Origin: Streptomyces orinoci | GTDB lineage: Bacteria > Actinomycetota > Actinomycetes > Streptomycetales > Streptomycetaceae | Assembly: GCF_003121295.1 (NCBI RefSeq) | Contig: NZ_PHNC01000011.1 | Span: forward strand, 1-64,000 | DNA: 64,000 nt | Direction: 5' to 3' | In this document: positions 35,709 through 45,480 of the stretch, piece after piece | How the letters are laid out: each line of letters begins with the position of its first letter | Numbering within the stretch: the first letter of the stretch is position 1 | Notes under the pieces: model-generated | Seen by the model: the letters and a program-made list of their open reading frames with translations, nothing else | What the model was told of the DNA's origin: nothing | Database searches by the model: none | Program-made: the position numbers and the translations under genes

Positions 35709-36885
35709 TCAGCCGGCTGGCTGCGTCGGGGCGTGCGCTGCGTGCCAGGCTTCCCAGATGCCGCTGCCGAGTCGGCCACGGGATGGCACGTCCATGCCGC
35801 GGTCTTTGGCCCACCGCCGTACCTCGGCCACCGGTGGCGCTGCCGGCGAAGGCGCCTTGTCCGCTGGGCGGCCGTGGGCGGGGACGGCGGCGCGGGGTAC
35901 GGCTGTTGGCAGGTTTTCGGTGGAGGTGACCTCGAAACCACGGCGTTGGAGGATGCGTCGCCGCTTGTGGTGCATGCGCTCCAGGAGCGGGACGTCGGCG
36001 TCGAGGTAGTCGTGGGCTTCGATGTGGGACTTGCGGGCTTCGGTGTTGCGCATGATCCGGCCGACCTGCTGGATGACCCTTCCCTTGAAGGAGATGGGGC
36101 TGGTCAAGAAGAGCGTGTCAAGGCGTGGTTGGTCGAATCCTTCACCGGCGAGCTTGTCGATCGCCACGAGCACGAGAGGTTCCGTACTGTCGGCGGCCAG
36201 GACGGTGCGGACCCGAGTGCGCTCTGCCGTAGACATACCGCCGTGCAGGATGAGGGGCTTGATTCCGTGCGGCTTGAGAGCAGCGGTGAGTTGGCGGAGG
36301 TGTTCGACGCGGTTGGTCAGGGCCAGACTGCACCGGCCGCGCGCGGTGGCGTGAGCGATGTCTGCGGCGATGATGGCGTTGCGGTCGGTGTCACCTGCGA
36401 GCTCGTTGTAGATGGTCTGGATGGAGGCGCCGTCGGTCCCGGGCTCGTCGGTGGTGAAGGCGGTGGAGTGCACCACAAGGTGCTTGCCGAAGGTGCTGGC
36501 GTCCTCGATCTCGTGCCGGATGGGCCCGCACTGCATGGTGATCAGGGCGTCCATCTGGTCCGCACGGTAGGGCGTTGCGGACAGTCCAAGCCAGCGCGGG
36601 GCCTTCGCGGTGCGGATCGCCGCTTCCGCGCCCGGTGCGCCCACGGCGTGGCATTCGTCGACGATGACCAGCCCGTAGCCGTCCAGGAGGCCGGCGGGCG
36701 CGTCGCGGTGGGACAGCGTCTGCAACATGATCAGGTCGATGGTGTGGGTGCGGCGGTCCTTGCCTCCCCCAAGCGACCCGACCTGGCCGTCCCCGAGGTC
36801 CAGGAAACGCATCAGCCGCTCCTTCCACTGGTCCAGGAGCTCCGAGCGGTTGACAATCACAGCGCTGGACACGCCGTGGCGGGCG
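35709..36885 (-). pseudogene. TOTE-type primase-helicase, C-terminal half (interrupted by transposon)
   Basis: About 390 residues continuing the gene whose first half is at 41315-42786. Reading resumes at [20 protein letters not shown] and shows the DEAD/DEAH box [10 protein letters not shown], motif [11 protein letters not shown], the second RecA lobe ([29 protein letters not shown]) and motif [15 protein letters not shown]. The C-terminus, [20 protein letters not shown], is Lsr2-like and may bind AT-rich DNA. On its own it lacks Walker A and cannot be an active helicase. Confidence 0.82.
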
Positions 36886-36898
36886 TTCTCTGGGGGTC
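36886..36898. repeat. Left terminal inverted repeat of Tn554-like element
   Basis: TTCTCTGGGGGTC, identical to the reverse complement of 41302-41314. Confidence 0.85.
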
Positions 36899-37015
36899 TC
36901 GTGGGTGTTGTGGGACGTCGTACTACTGTTCCTCTCCGAGGGCAGCGCGACGGTTCTCAGGGGGTGTGACTCTGCGGTGGATCGTTGCTGATCAACCAAT
37001 GGAGTTGGGGTACAC

Positions 37016-38182
37016 GTGCGTGCGTTCCCTGTACGGATGCCATCCGGTATCCGGTACTGGACTGTCATCGATGACGACTTGGCGGTGGTCGGCGAGGCCG
37101 ACCGCTTCCTGAGAGAGGTACGGCTGGCCCGAGGCCGGGCGGAGACGACGACCAAGTCGTACGCCGAGGCGCTAGCCCTGTTCCTCCTGTGGTGCCTGAG
37201 CACTCGGCGCGACTGGCGGACTGCGGCCCGGGAGATCGGCCTGTTCATCCTCTGGCTCAGGTGGACGCCCGGTCGCGGGGGCCAGCACCGGGTCGTCGTG
37301 CCGGGCCCCGGGGCCAAGCCGGTCCGGGGTGAGCGCCGGATCAACAAGGTGCTGACCGCGATCCGCATGTTCCTCTCCCACGCCGTGGTGAACAGGGAAG
37401 CACCGGCCTGGGTGTTGGACCAGCTCTACGAGATCGGCGACGACAGCGACCTGCCGGAGGACGCCCGCGGCGAGAGTGGAGGGATGCGTATCCGGCTGCG
37501 AGCCCGCCACCGGGTCCAGGAACCGGAAACGGACGTCGACCGCGCCACCGACGAGGAGATCGTCGCGATGTTCCTCGCCTGCCGCTCGGCCCGCGACCGG
37601 CTGATCGTGCTGCTGCTCTCCCGCGTCGGTCTGCGCCGCGGCCAGGCCGCCGGCCTGCGCCGGACCGACGTACATCTACTCATGGATTCCCGGTCGCTCG
37701 GCTGCCAGGTCGAGGGAACTCACCTTCACGTGGTACGTCGCCAGAACGAGAACGACGCGTGGTCGAAGGCGAAGCAGTCGCACGCCCTGCCGGTCGACTT
37801 CCTGGTGGTCCAGGCGTTCAACCAGTACGTCCTCGAACGGCACGAGATCCTGGGAACCGGCGGCAGCGACTTCGTGCTGGTCAACCTGTTCCGGGAACCG
37901 CTCGGCTCTCCGGTCACCCCGGACGCGATCGGTGAACTCATCGGGTCACTGGCCAAGCGGGCCGGGCTGGACCGTCCGATCGCTCCCCACATGCTGCGGC
38001 ACGGGATGGCCAGCAACGTCGCCGACGCCGGCGGCAGCTTGGACGAGGTCCAGGCACTGCTCACCCAGAAACACCCCGAGTCGGCCCGCCCCTACCTGCA
38101 TCCGAGCGCATCCCGTCTGCGCGAGGCCGTCGACCGAGTGCCCTCGCCCCGGGTGCTGCTGCACGAGGAGGACGCCAAGTGA
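37016..38182 (+). CDS. Tyrosine recombinase, TnpA-like
   Basis: 388 aa. N-terminal SAM-like DNA-binding domain (ETTTKSYAEALALFLLWCLS), catalytic domain with box I Arg in LSRVGLRRGQAAGLR (about residue 207), HxxR in IAPHMLRHGMASN (H325, R328), and the nucleophile Tyr360 in SARPYLHPSASR. This matches the smaller recombinase of Tn554-like transposons. GTG 37016 is the likely start; the preceding AT-richer 115 bases hold the promoter. Its stop overlaps the next gene (GTGA), implying coupled translation. Confidence 0.88.
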   Translation: MRAFPVRMPSGIRYWTVIDDDLAVVGEADRFLREVRLARGRAETTTKSYAEALALFLLWCLSTRRDWRTAAREIGLFILWLRWTPGRGGQHRVVVPGPGAKPVRGERRINKVLTAIRMFLSHAVVNREAPAWVLDQLYEIGDDSDLPEDARGESGGMRIRLRARHRVQEPETDVDRATDEEIVAMFLACRSARDRLIVLLLSRVGLRRGQAAGLRRTDVHLLMDSRSLGCQVEGTHLHVVRRQNENDAWSKAKQSHALPVDFLVVQAFNQYVLERHEILGTGGSDFVLVNLFREPLGSPVTPDAIGELIGSLAKRAGLDRPIAPHMLRHGMASNVADAGGSLDEVQALLTQKHPESARPYLHPSASRLREAVDRVPSPRVLLHEEDAK

Positions 38183-40671
38183 CGACGACGCTTGCTCATT
38201 TCGTCCAGCCTGGTCCTGACCAGGACCAGGTGACGGCCGACCTCCTCGCGGCGGTTCCCGCGACGTTCCTCGATCTGATGGGATGGCAGCACGAGGTCAA
38301 GCTGCTGCACTTCCCACTCGGCGAGCCTCTTCTGTCAGCTGCAGAGTGCCAGGTCAAGGGCTGCGAGAAGCGGGTCCGGGCACCCGAGGACCGGGGTCTT
38401 TGCGCCGGATGCTGGAAGCGGATGGAGGCGGGCGGCCTCTCCCGGGAGGAGTTCCTCGCCACGACCGTGCGTCACTGGCGGGGCATCGGGATCTCCAACT
38501 GCCGGGTCGCGGACTGCGCCCGGCCTTGGAAGACCGCGCTGGAGCCGTTGTGCACCACACACTCCTACCAGCGAAAACGCGTCTTGCGGATGTCCCTTGA
38601 GGAGTTCCTCCTTCACCCCGAGGTTGTTCCTCTGCCCGGGTTCGGCGCCTGCCAGGTCGTCGCCTGCACACGGGAGCGCCCTGGTCACGCGCCTTACTGC
38701 CTGGCGCACGCACAGCGCTGGAACCGTGAGAAGCGCCTGGGGACAGCCGACGACGAGGAGATGTGGCGACGCACGACGGGGGCGATCGCCGAGGCCGGCG
38801 TCGTCAGTCTGCGCGGCCTGCCGGACCGTGTGGTGGCCGAGCTCCTCTTCGGCCTCCACCAGCGCTTCGCCGCAGGGATCAAGCAGCGCGATGAGAACCT
38901 GCGTCCGCTCTGTGACCAGCTCCGGGTCCTGCAGCTGCCCTCGCTTGAGGACGTGGACGCCGACGCGCTCGGCGCCAGCACGGGCCGGATGTTCCGGGAG
39001 ATGCTCAAGCATCTGCGGGTCTCGCAGTTGTCGCCCGAGACCGAGCGCTTCAAGAGCGTCTGGGACACCCGGGCCTTCGGCTTCCGGGGGTTCCTCACCT
39101 TCGAGGACATCAGCCAGGAGTGGCTGCGTCGCGCCGTCCAGGACTGGGCTCTCGATGACCTGCCCAAACGCCGCGGAAGCCAGGCCCGCAACGCGGTCCA
39201 GCTCCAGGTCCGCTCCGTTGGCCGCCTCTCAGAGAGCCTGCGCCTCAACCGCGCCGACGCCGGAGCCGACCCTCGTCTGCTCGGCCGGGACGACATCGTT
39301 CTCTTCCTGAACCGCATGCGGCTGCTGGTGGACAAGGGCGAGGTCAGCGGCTACCGCCACGTGCTCGATGTCCGGGACGCCAAACGGCTGCTGGGCCGCA
39401 TGCGGTCCCTGGGGCTGACGCAGCCGGGGCAGCCGCTGCACGGGCTGTCCCGGGACTTCGCCCTGCGGCCCGGCGACGTCCCCGACGATCCGGACGATGC
39501 CGAGGCGGGACGCGACTTGCCCACGGAGGTCATGCGGTTCCTCAGCGACCGCCTGGACGCGTTCACGTCCGATTTCGATCAGCACATCCGGGCCGCGACC
39601 GAGATCCTCATGGACACCGGCCGACGCCCCGCCGAAGTCTCCAACCTGCCCTGGGACTGCCTCGAGCGGGACGGCGACGGGAAACTCGTCCTCGTCTACG
39701 ACAACCGCAAGGCCCTGCGCAACGCTCGCCGGCTGCCGATCGCGGACACCACCGCCGACGTGATCCGACGGCAGCAGGAGCGGACCCGAAGCCTGTTCCC
39801 GGACACCCCGCAGAGGGCCCTCAAGCTCTTCCCGGCCTGGCGGACCAACCCGGACGGCACCAAGGCCCTGGACCACGAGCGGATCACCGAACGTCACCGG
39901 TCCTGGGTCGATTCCCTGCCCGATGTGTTCGTTCCCATCACCATCGAGCGGGACGGCAAGCGCGTCACCGAGATGCTGCCCTTCGACAAGGCAAAGATCT
40001 TCCCCTATGCCTACCGGCACACCTACGCGCAACGGCATGCTGACGCCAATATCCGCATTGACGTGCTCAAAGAGCTCATGGACCATCGCCAACTCGACAC
40101 TACGCAGCGTTACTACCGGGTCAGTGAAACCCGCAAGCGCGAGGCCGTCGACCGGGTCACCGCCATGCAGTTCGACCGGCATGGCACCCGTGTCTGGCGC
40201 ACGGCCCAGACACTACTGGACTCCGAACACGTGCGCCGGGCGATCGGCGAGACCCAGGTCCCTTACGGGGTCTGCACCGAGCCGACGAACGTCGTGGCCG
40301 GCGGCATGGACTGCCCTGTCCGCTTCCGTTGTGTCGGCTGCGACCACTTCCGCACCGACGCCTCCTACCTGCCCGATCTGGAAGCGTATCTCGCCGATCT
40401 CCTCCGCAACCGCGAACGGCTCGCCGCCTTCGTGCATGCGGACGACTGGGCCCGTTCGGAGGCCATGCCCTCGGACGACGAGATCAAGAAGGTCCGCCGC
40501 CTGGTCCAGCGCGTCAAGGAGGACCTCGACGCTCTCAGCGACGAGGACCGGGCCCACATCAGGGAAGCCACCGCGGTCCTGCGACGCAGCCGCACCGTGG
40601 TCTCGCTCGGGATGCCTCGCATCGGCCCACCCATATCGGACTTCTCCGGCTCGTCAGGAAGGCTCGCATGA
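38179..40671 (+). CDS. Large tyrosine recombinase, TnpB-like
   Basis: 830 aa. The N-terminal ~250 residues carry Cys/His clusters resembling zinc knuckles (CQVKGCEKRVRAPEDRGLCA, NCRVADCARPW, CQVVACTRERPGHAPYCLA). The C-terminal catalytic domain has box I TGRRPAEVSNLPWDCL, the His-containing box AYRHTYAQRHADANI and the Tyr in TTQRYYRVSETR; a further Cys cluster near the end (DCPVRFRCVGCDHF) is also seen in TnpB-like proteins. It starts at GTG 38179 overlapping tnpA, and its stop overlaps tnpC (ATGA). Confidence 0.88.
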   Translation: MTTTLAHFVQPGPDQDQVTADLLAAVPATFLDLMGWQHEVKLLHFPLGEPLLSAAECQVKGCEKRVRAPEDRGLCAGCWKRMEAGGLSREEFLATTVRHWRGIGISNCRVADCARPWKTALEPLCTTHSYQRKRVLRMSLEEFLLHPEVVPLPGFGACQVVACTRERPGHAPYCLAHAQRWNREKRLGTADDEEMWRRTTGAIAEAGVVSLRGLPDRVVAELLFGLHQRFAAGIKQRDENLRPLCDQLRVLQLPSLEDVDADALGASTGRMFREMLKHLRVSQLSPETERFKSVWDTRAFGFRGFLTFEDISQEWLRRAVQDWALDDLPKRRGSQARNAVQLQVRSVGRLSESLRLNRADAGADPRLLGRDDIVLFLNRMRLLVDKGEVSGYRHVLDVRDAKRLLGRMRSLGLTQPGQPLHGLSRDFALRPGDVPDDPDDAEAGRDLPTEVMRFLSDRLDAFTSDFDQHIRAATEILMDTGRRPAEVSNLPWDCLERDGDGKLVLVYDNRKALRNARRLPIADTTADVIRRQQERTRSLFPDTPQRALKLFPAWRTNPDGTKALDHERITERHRSWVDSLPDVFVPITIERDGKRVTEMLPFDKAKIFPYAYRHTYAQRHADANIRIDVLKELMDHRQLDTTQRYYRVSETRKREAVDRVTAMQFDRHGTRVWRTAQTLLDSEHVRRAIGETQVPYGVCTEPTNVVAGGMDCPVRFRCVGCDHFRTDASYLPDLEAYLADLLRNRERLAAFVHADDWARSEAMPSDDEIKKVRRLVQRVKEDLDALSDEDRAHIREATAVLRRSRTVVSLGMPRIGPPISDFSGSSGRLA

Positions 40672-41195
40672 ACAGCATGATCGAAGGCCGGCGGGCGGAT
40701 TCGGCCCGGCGGCGTCAGCGCGTGCTCAGCGCGCTCGACGTCGCGGTCCGGGACGGCAGCGACATCACGGTGTCAAGTGTCGCTCGCGCGGCCCGAGTTG
40801 ACCGCACTTTCCTCTACCGACACGCCGACCTCCTGGAGCGCGTCCACGCCGCGGCAGCCGCCCCAGCCTCGGACGGCCGTCAAGCTGCGGTCAGCCGCGC
40901 GTCGCTCCAGGCCGACCTCGCGAACGCTCTCGAACGGAACAAACATCTGACGGCGCGGGTCCGGCAGCTGGAGAAGCGGATGTCCGAGAGCCTCGGCGAA
41001 CAAGTCTGGGTCGATTCGGGACTCGGTTCACCCGCCGATCTGGATCAGCTTCAACAGCGTGTCTCCATGCTCGAACAGGAACTCGCCGACAAGCAGGGCG
41101 AACTCGAAGAACGCACCCAAGAGCTCGAAGCGGCACGAGCCGCCAACCGGGAGCTGACCCGAGCTCTGAACCACACCGGGACGGCCAGGAGCTGA
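40668..41195 (+). CDS. TnpC-like accessory protein (DUF6262)
   Basis: 175 aa. A TetR-like helix-turn-helix start (QRVLSALDVAVRDGSDITVS, VARAARVDRTFLYRHADLLE) followed by a long coiled coil (LDQLQQRVSMLEQELADKQG, ELEERTQELEAARAANREL). In Tn554 the third protein affects orientation and efficiency of transposition; these DUF6262 proteins hold the same place next to paired recombinases in actinobacteria. ATGA overlap with tnpB. Confidence 0.85.
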   Translation: MNSMIEGRRADSARRRQRVLSALDVAVRDGSDITVSSVARAARVDRTFLYRHADLLERVHAAAAAPASDGRQAAVSRASLQADLANALERNKHLTARVRQLEKRMSESLGEQVWVDSGLGSPADLDQLQQRVSMLEQELADKQGELEERTQELEAARAANRELTRALNHTGTARS

Positions 41196-41301
41196 TCTCT
41201 CTCGATGTCCTGCTAGCACCACACCTGTTGCATTGGATAGAGTCGGACTCACCAGCGCTGAGCTGCACAAACACTGAGGCCGCAGCCATCCCCACAGTGT
41301 T
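41196..41301. other. Right non-coding end of Tn554-like element
   Basis: No gene; the sequence leads to the right inverted end and is AT-richer than its surroundings. Confidence 0.5.
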
Positions 41302-41314
41302 GACCCCCAGAGAA
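41302..41314. repeat. Right terminal inverted repeat of Tn554-like element
   Basis: GACCCCCAGAGAA, reverse complement of the left end. Confidence 0.85.
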
Positions 41315-42786
41315 GCGGCGATAAGGGAGCACGCCATCACGGTCTTGCCCGCGCCGGGCGGTGCGACAAGAACGCCTGCCCGGTGCCCGGCCATCGCATC
41401 GACAGCCTGGCGCTGGACCTCGGTCAGCTCACCGGTGAACTCGACGCTGATCGGCGGGGGTTCGGGCAGCTCACTGGTAATGCGCAGGGTTCCGCCGGCG
41501 GCGGCGACAAGCTGTGCGGCCTCGTCCTTCAGGCCACGCGGCAGTCGGATCCAGTCGGGGTCGGTGGCGTCGAAGCAGCAGACAAGGCGCGGCGTCTTCC
41601 AGGTGGAGAAGCGCTGGTTCTGGCGGCGGTAGAACTCCGGATTGTGGAACGCGGCGGTGTGTTTCAGCGCCGCGAGCAGCTGCGGTGGAAGGCCGGCCGT
41701 GGAGATCTCCAGCATGGCCGCCTGCCGTGCGCGGACGACGGCCGGGGCCTTGCCCAGGTGCTTCCGGCGGGGCTTGGGGCCCAGTTCGGGTGCGGTGGCG
41801 GACGGTCCGGCGGTGACGGGGCCGAGCTTGTCGGCGAGCGCTTCGACGTCGGCCGGGGACAGCCGCTCAAGGTGGGAGAGGTGGGCGAACTGGTCGGGGT
41901 AGGGCGTGAAGGTGCCGGGGTCTACGAAGACGGTGGTCCCGCCGGCCCGGGAGACACCGTGCAGTGGCAGGGCGATCAGACTGCCGAACCGGAAGCTGCC
42001 CTTGGCCTTGTCGGGCAGGAAGTCCTGGGCGGGGAAGAGCCGGTCGTAGCTGGCCAGGGTCATCTGCCCCCGGGCGTCGATGGCGCGGCGCAGGAGCGCC
42101 ATGCCCAGGGTGCGGGCGGTGGCGGCCGGGACAGGTGCGGTGAAGAACGTCCAGACGTGCGCGCCGGCGCCGGAGCGGGAGATCTCGACCAGGGCGGGGA
42201 CGCCGGCTTCGCGGCAGGCCGCGGCGTAGGCGGCGGCGTCACCGCGCCAGTCGCTGCCGTCCTTGCCGTCGAAGTCGCAGGCCAAGAGACGGCAGGTGTC
42301 ATCGGCCAGCATCGGGTACAAGCCGAGGTGGAGTTCACGGCCCTGCTGGATGGGGTCGAGGTGGCGGTAGACGGCCTCGTCGGTGAGCGGCCAGAACACC
42401 CGGTCCGCGTCGGCCTTGGTGCGGTCGAAAGGGTTGTCCTCGGCCGGGCTCCAGCCGGTGCGGCCTGACCTGGCGCTGACCCAGCGTGTGGCGTACACGT
42501 CGTCACGGCCCACGAACAGAGCCCGGAACAACGCGACCTTGGCATCAGTTCCGGAAGAGGCGTCGGCGTACGGAAGGTCGCCGGACAGACGCGGCGGCGC
42601 GGAAGCGGGCTCGGTGATAGCCAGCAGCGACGGCTGCTGCCGGAGGGCGGACGGTGTCTGTTTCTTCAGCTGAGTGATCTCTGCCCGGAGCCGGGCGACC
42701 TCCTCGTGCAGCTCGGCGTTCTCCTCGAGTACCACATCGAGCCGTGCCCACAGTTCGACGGGGTCTGACCAGTCCTCCACAGCCAT
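41315..42786 (-). pseudogene. TOTE-type archaeo-eukaryotic primase-helicase, N-terminal half (interrupted by transposon)
   Basis: From ATG 42786: a coiled coil (LDVVLEENAELHEEVARLRA), then an archaeo-eukaryotic primase-like domain with LLACDFDGKDGSDW (metal-binding DxD), EISRSGAGAHVW (Ser/His motif) and QDFLPDKAKGSFRFGSLIAL, the pattern of TOTE conflict-system primases. The start of a superfamily 2 helicase follows: TGELTEVQRQAVDAMAGHRA and Walker A PPGAGKTVMACSLIAA, where homology stops at the transposon end. Such proteins are proposed to take part in anti-invader systems; here the gene is cut. Confidence 0.85.
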
Positions 42787-42871
42787 CATGATCCACATGA
42801 CGGGCCCGGCACACCGGAAAATCGCCAAGGTTGGCCTGAAAGTGGCCACCGCGCGGCCAAGTCCCGACCAG

Positions 42872-43165
42872 TCAGCTTGGCGCGATCGGTGCGGCCTGGG
42901 CGATGAGGACCGCGACGTCATCGTGGTTCGTCGGGATGCCACAGCAGGGCGTCAGGGAGTCAGGAGCAAGTCTCCTGAAGGGACCGGCCGGGTTGGCCGA
43001 GGGCGCGCAGCAGGGCCCCCAGGCGCTCGCCGATGAGATGCTGACGCGTTTCGGCGAGGCCATCAGTGCAGAGGAGAAGCCGGTCGCCGGGGTCCATTGG
43101 AGAAGGCGGTGGTGTGGAACGGGACGCCGCCGACACGACACGGCCGCCACAACAGTGGACGGAGA
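42872..43165 (-). pseudogene. PPM/SpoIIE-type phosphatase, C-terminal fragment
   Basis: One frame reads MDPGDRLLLCTDGLAETRQH and LIGERLGALLRALGQPGRSL, the end of a PP2C-like phosphatase (the conserved CTDGL/YTDGL motif). The last strand NHDDVAVLIAQAAP, with the metal-binding DDVA motif, is one frame over. Truncated and frameshifted. Confidence 0.65.
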
Positions 43166-43177
43166 CACGCAGCCCGG

Positions 43178-43504
43178 TCAGGCGTTCTCCGCCGCGAGGT
43201 GCGGGTGGCGGCGCTCGAAGTTGCCCAGGTAGTGGGTAAACCAAGCGGTGAAGGTGAACTCGGCGTCAGCAGCAGCGGGTTGGCTGAAGGCGGCCGCGTG
43301 CTGCAGCAGGAATTCCTGCTCTTCGGCGGGGGCAGTGCCTGCCGGGGGCGGGCCGGCGCCGGGTGTACTCGTGTTGGAGGAGCTCACGGCGCAGGATGGG
43401 GGCTGATCCGCAGCAGCGCGTGAGTCTTGGTCAGCTCCGGGCGCCGGTGTACACCGGGGCCGGGGCGCCGCATCCTTCTCCGGTGGTCGGGCCGGGCGAA
43501 CCAA
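43178..43504 (-). CDS. Small hypothetical protein, uncertain
   Basis: Up to 108 aa; a plausible internal GTG start gives VSSSNTSTPGAGPPPAGTAP. The C-terminal part EFTFTAWFTHYLGNFERRHP looks like a real helical protein. Not recognised and could be a fragment. Confidence 0.35.
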   Translation of the reverse strand: MVRPARPPEKDAAPRPRCTPAPGADQDSRAAADQPPSCAVSSSNTSTPGAGPPPAGTAPAEEQEFLLQHAAAFSQPAAADAEFTFTAWFTHYLGNFERRHPHLAAENA

Positions 43505-43923
43505 TAACTCAGGTCACCAGGGGCGAGCCGCGTTCTGAACCGGTCTCCGGGGGCAGCAGCGTGTTAGTGATGATCCGGCACGAGATCACTCTGCCGGTCC
43601 CGCCCGAGTGCCCGGTGCGGACTGCGGCCGTACGGTCACAAGTGCCGTATGACAGGGCGCGGCACGGCGGCCCTCTGCCCCGATTCGCACGTCGCATCGG
43701 GCCGCCACACCTCTGCCCCGTCAGCTGGCTGGGCCTGTACCGGATCCGCCAGCTCCCGCCCTGGCCGGTACGCCGGCGCGGCCATGGCTTCCCGCTGGTA
43801 CCCAGCTTCCGAGCCGCCGGAGCGGCGTCCTGTGGGGTGTGATCAGTCGTGAAGTTTGTGCAGCCACAGCCCCACGCCGACGCGGTTGCTGGTGAGGACG
43901 CAAACGTGGTTGTCGTACTTGCC
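43505..43923. other. Region without supported gene
   Basis: Open frames here give compositions typical of chance GC-rich frames. Nothing recognised. Confidence 0.4.
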
Positions 43924-44193
43924 TCAATCTGCGTCTACGGCGTTGGTGCCCGCTTTGTTGCAGTTGTCGTAGGTCCAGTACCAGGTCTGGTACTCCCAGC
44001 AGGGAACCGTGTTGTTGTTGTCGGAGCAGCTCGGAGCCGGCACGTTGTCCAACGGCCGCGCCGGTGCGGCCGACCTCGTGGGCGAATGGTTGCTGGCGGC
44101 TGCCTGGGCTGTGGTGGCGACGGCGCCAAGGCAGCCCCAGGCACTGATCACAGCGACGGTCACCGCGGTTGCCTTGCGGGCGGACATTCTCAT
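43924..44193 (-). CDS. Small secreted protein
   Basis: 89 aa; ATG 44193 with AGAGGA upstream. Signal peptide MRMSARKATAVTVAVISAWG ending AQA|A. The short mature chain has three Cys and aromatic residues (PSCSDNNNTVPCWEYQTWYW, TYDNCNKAG). Similar in kind to the secreted peptides at 33634 and 34030. Function unknown. Confidence 0.65.
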   Translation of the reverse strand: MRMSARKATAVTVAVISAWGCLGAVATTAQAAASNHSPTRSAAPARPLDNVPAPSCSDNNNTVPCWEYQTWYWTYDNCNKAGTNAVDAD

Positions 44194-45244
44194 CAGTCCA
44201 TCCTCTTCTTCCCGGCAGGCCCCTCCCATAGCAGGAAAGAGCCTGTATCCCATGGGCAGTTGGGAACCAAAGCTCCCCATCAGGCGATACCCCGAGAAAA
44301 CGTTTACCCATTCATGGCGTGAGCTGGCTGCGTGTCGCGCCATGACGGTCAGCTCCTTGCGGGGAACTCGTGCTGGTCCACTTAGCCCTGGGAGATGGGC
44401 GCTTCCACACCGCCCGTACCCGCGTGATGTCACCGAGACCGGCGACCGCGTCCCGAAGGGCGGCCACCTCCGGGCGGTGTCGGCGGTGACGTCCTCGGGG
44501 CAGGTGAGCACGAGGGTCACACTGGCGATGGTCAGCCGCACGGGCCCGGTCAGGAGCTGGCGATGCCGTGCCCAGCGAACGCCGTCGCGTACGGTTTGCG
44601 GGGCGGTGCGCGGTGGCCGGGCGAGCCGGTGCAGAGTGCGGCACGGCATGTCTTCCTCGGCACCGATGCCCAGGCCGGCCGCGGCCCACGACGGCCACCG
44701 GCTGGAGCAGTTCATGCACTCCAAGGACCCGCTGCGGCGAGGGAAGATGGTCACCCGCTGCGAAGTCCGCAAGGTATGGCGACCCCGGGTGCGCGCCCAG
44801 GCCCGCAAGCACGTGTCGCGGACGGGCTGCAGGAGGTCTACTTCACGCATGTCCAGCGGCGTCGAAGGGCTCGGCAGCAAGGCACTCGGGCGCAGCCGGC
44901 GCCAGGGGGTACGTCTGCGGTGTCGCCGGGGCGGGCACTGGCTCGCTCTGGTCGGGAGCGGGGTACTGGGCCGCCCAGCCCTCCAGCAGCCGCAGGTAGG
45001 CCTCCCGGCGCGGCGGCTGCGGCTCCGAGCGGCCAGCAAAGAGGGCGTTACGGTAGAACGAAGCACCCTGGGTGGGCGGAGGGGGGGCCCGCTGTGCGGC
45101 TGCGGTGCACGGCGCGTGGGGGGACCGGTCGCCTTGATCGGGATGCCCGACTTGCGGCCAGCGGCGGGGGCGGCGAGGCTCGATGAGCGGGCCGGGTCGG
45201 CCCACCCTTCCCGTGGGCCGGCCCGGTTCGTTCCCTTTCGCCGG
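44194..45244. other. About 1 kb of decayed sequence
   Basis: Several open frames on both strands, none convincing over its whole length. Minus-strand stretches such as VRLTIASVTLVLTCPEDVTA followed in another frame by VAALRDAVAGLGDITRVRAV, and GASFYRNALFAGRSEPQPPR, look like remains of real proteins without recognisable family. Confidence 0.4.
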
Positions 45245-45480
45245 TCAGCTCCTTCCTGTGTTCCCCGGCGTCTTGCGGCCCCTTCCCGATGCCGTGGACG
45301 TCTGGGGTTTGGTTTGTGCGGCTTGTGCTGCTGCCTGGGGCGAGAAGCCTGCGTCCTCGAGGAACTTGAGCGAGGCGATGACGTCATTGCACGTCTTGAC
45401 CAGCAGCATGACTGCCAGGTCGTTCTGCGCCTCAGGCGGCAGGTGGGCCAGGCAGTCTTGAACTTCGGCGACCGTGCACC
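45245..45480 (-). pseudogene. Fragment of a small regulatory-type protein
   Basis: A minus-strand frame TVAEVQDCLAHLPPEAQNDL, AVMLLVKTCNDVIASLKFLE, DAGFSPQAAAQAAQTKPQTS ends at TGA 45245. It looks like the second half of a ~90-residue helical protein and abuts the broken AAA gene in another frame. Confidence 0.45.

Larger units (their letters stand above)
36886..41314 (+). mobile_element. Tn554-like transposon (tnpABC type) inserted in the primase-helicase gene
   Basis: A 4429-bp unit with perfect 13-bp inverted ends (36886-36898 and 41302-41314, TTCTCTGGGGGTC), carrying two overlapping tyrosine recombinase genes and a TnpC/DUF6262-like gene, all plus strand and opposite to the host gene. 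It splits the host reading frame between ACSLIAA and ENARHGV. No target duplication is evident, as expected for Tn554-type elements. It carries no passenger gene. All three genes are intact, so it may still be mobile. Confidence 0.82.
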
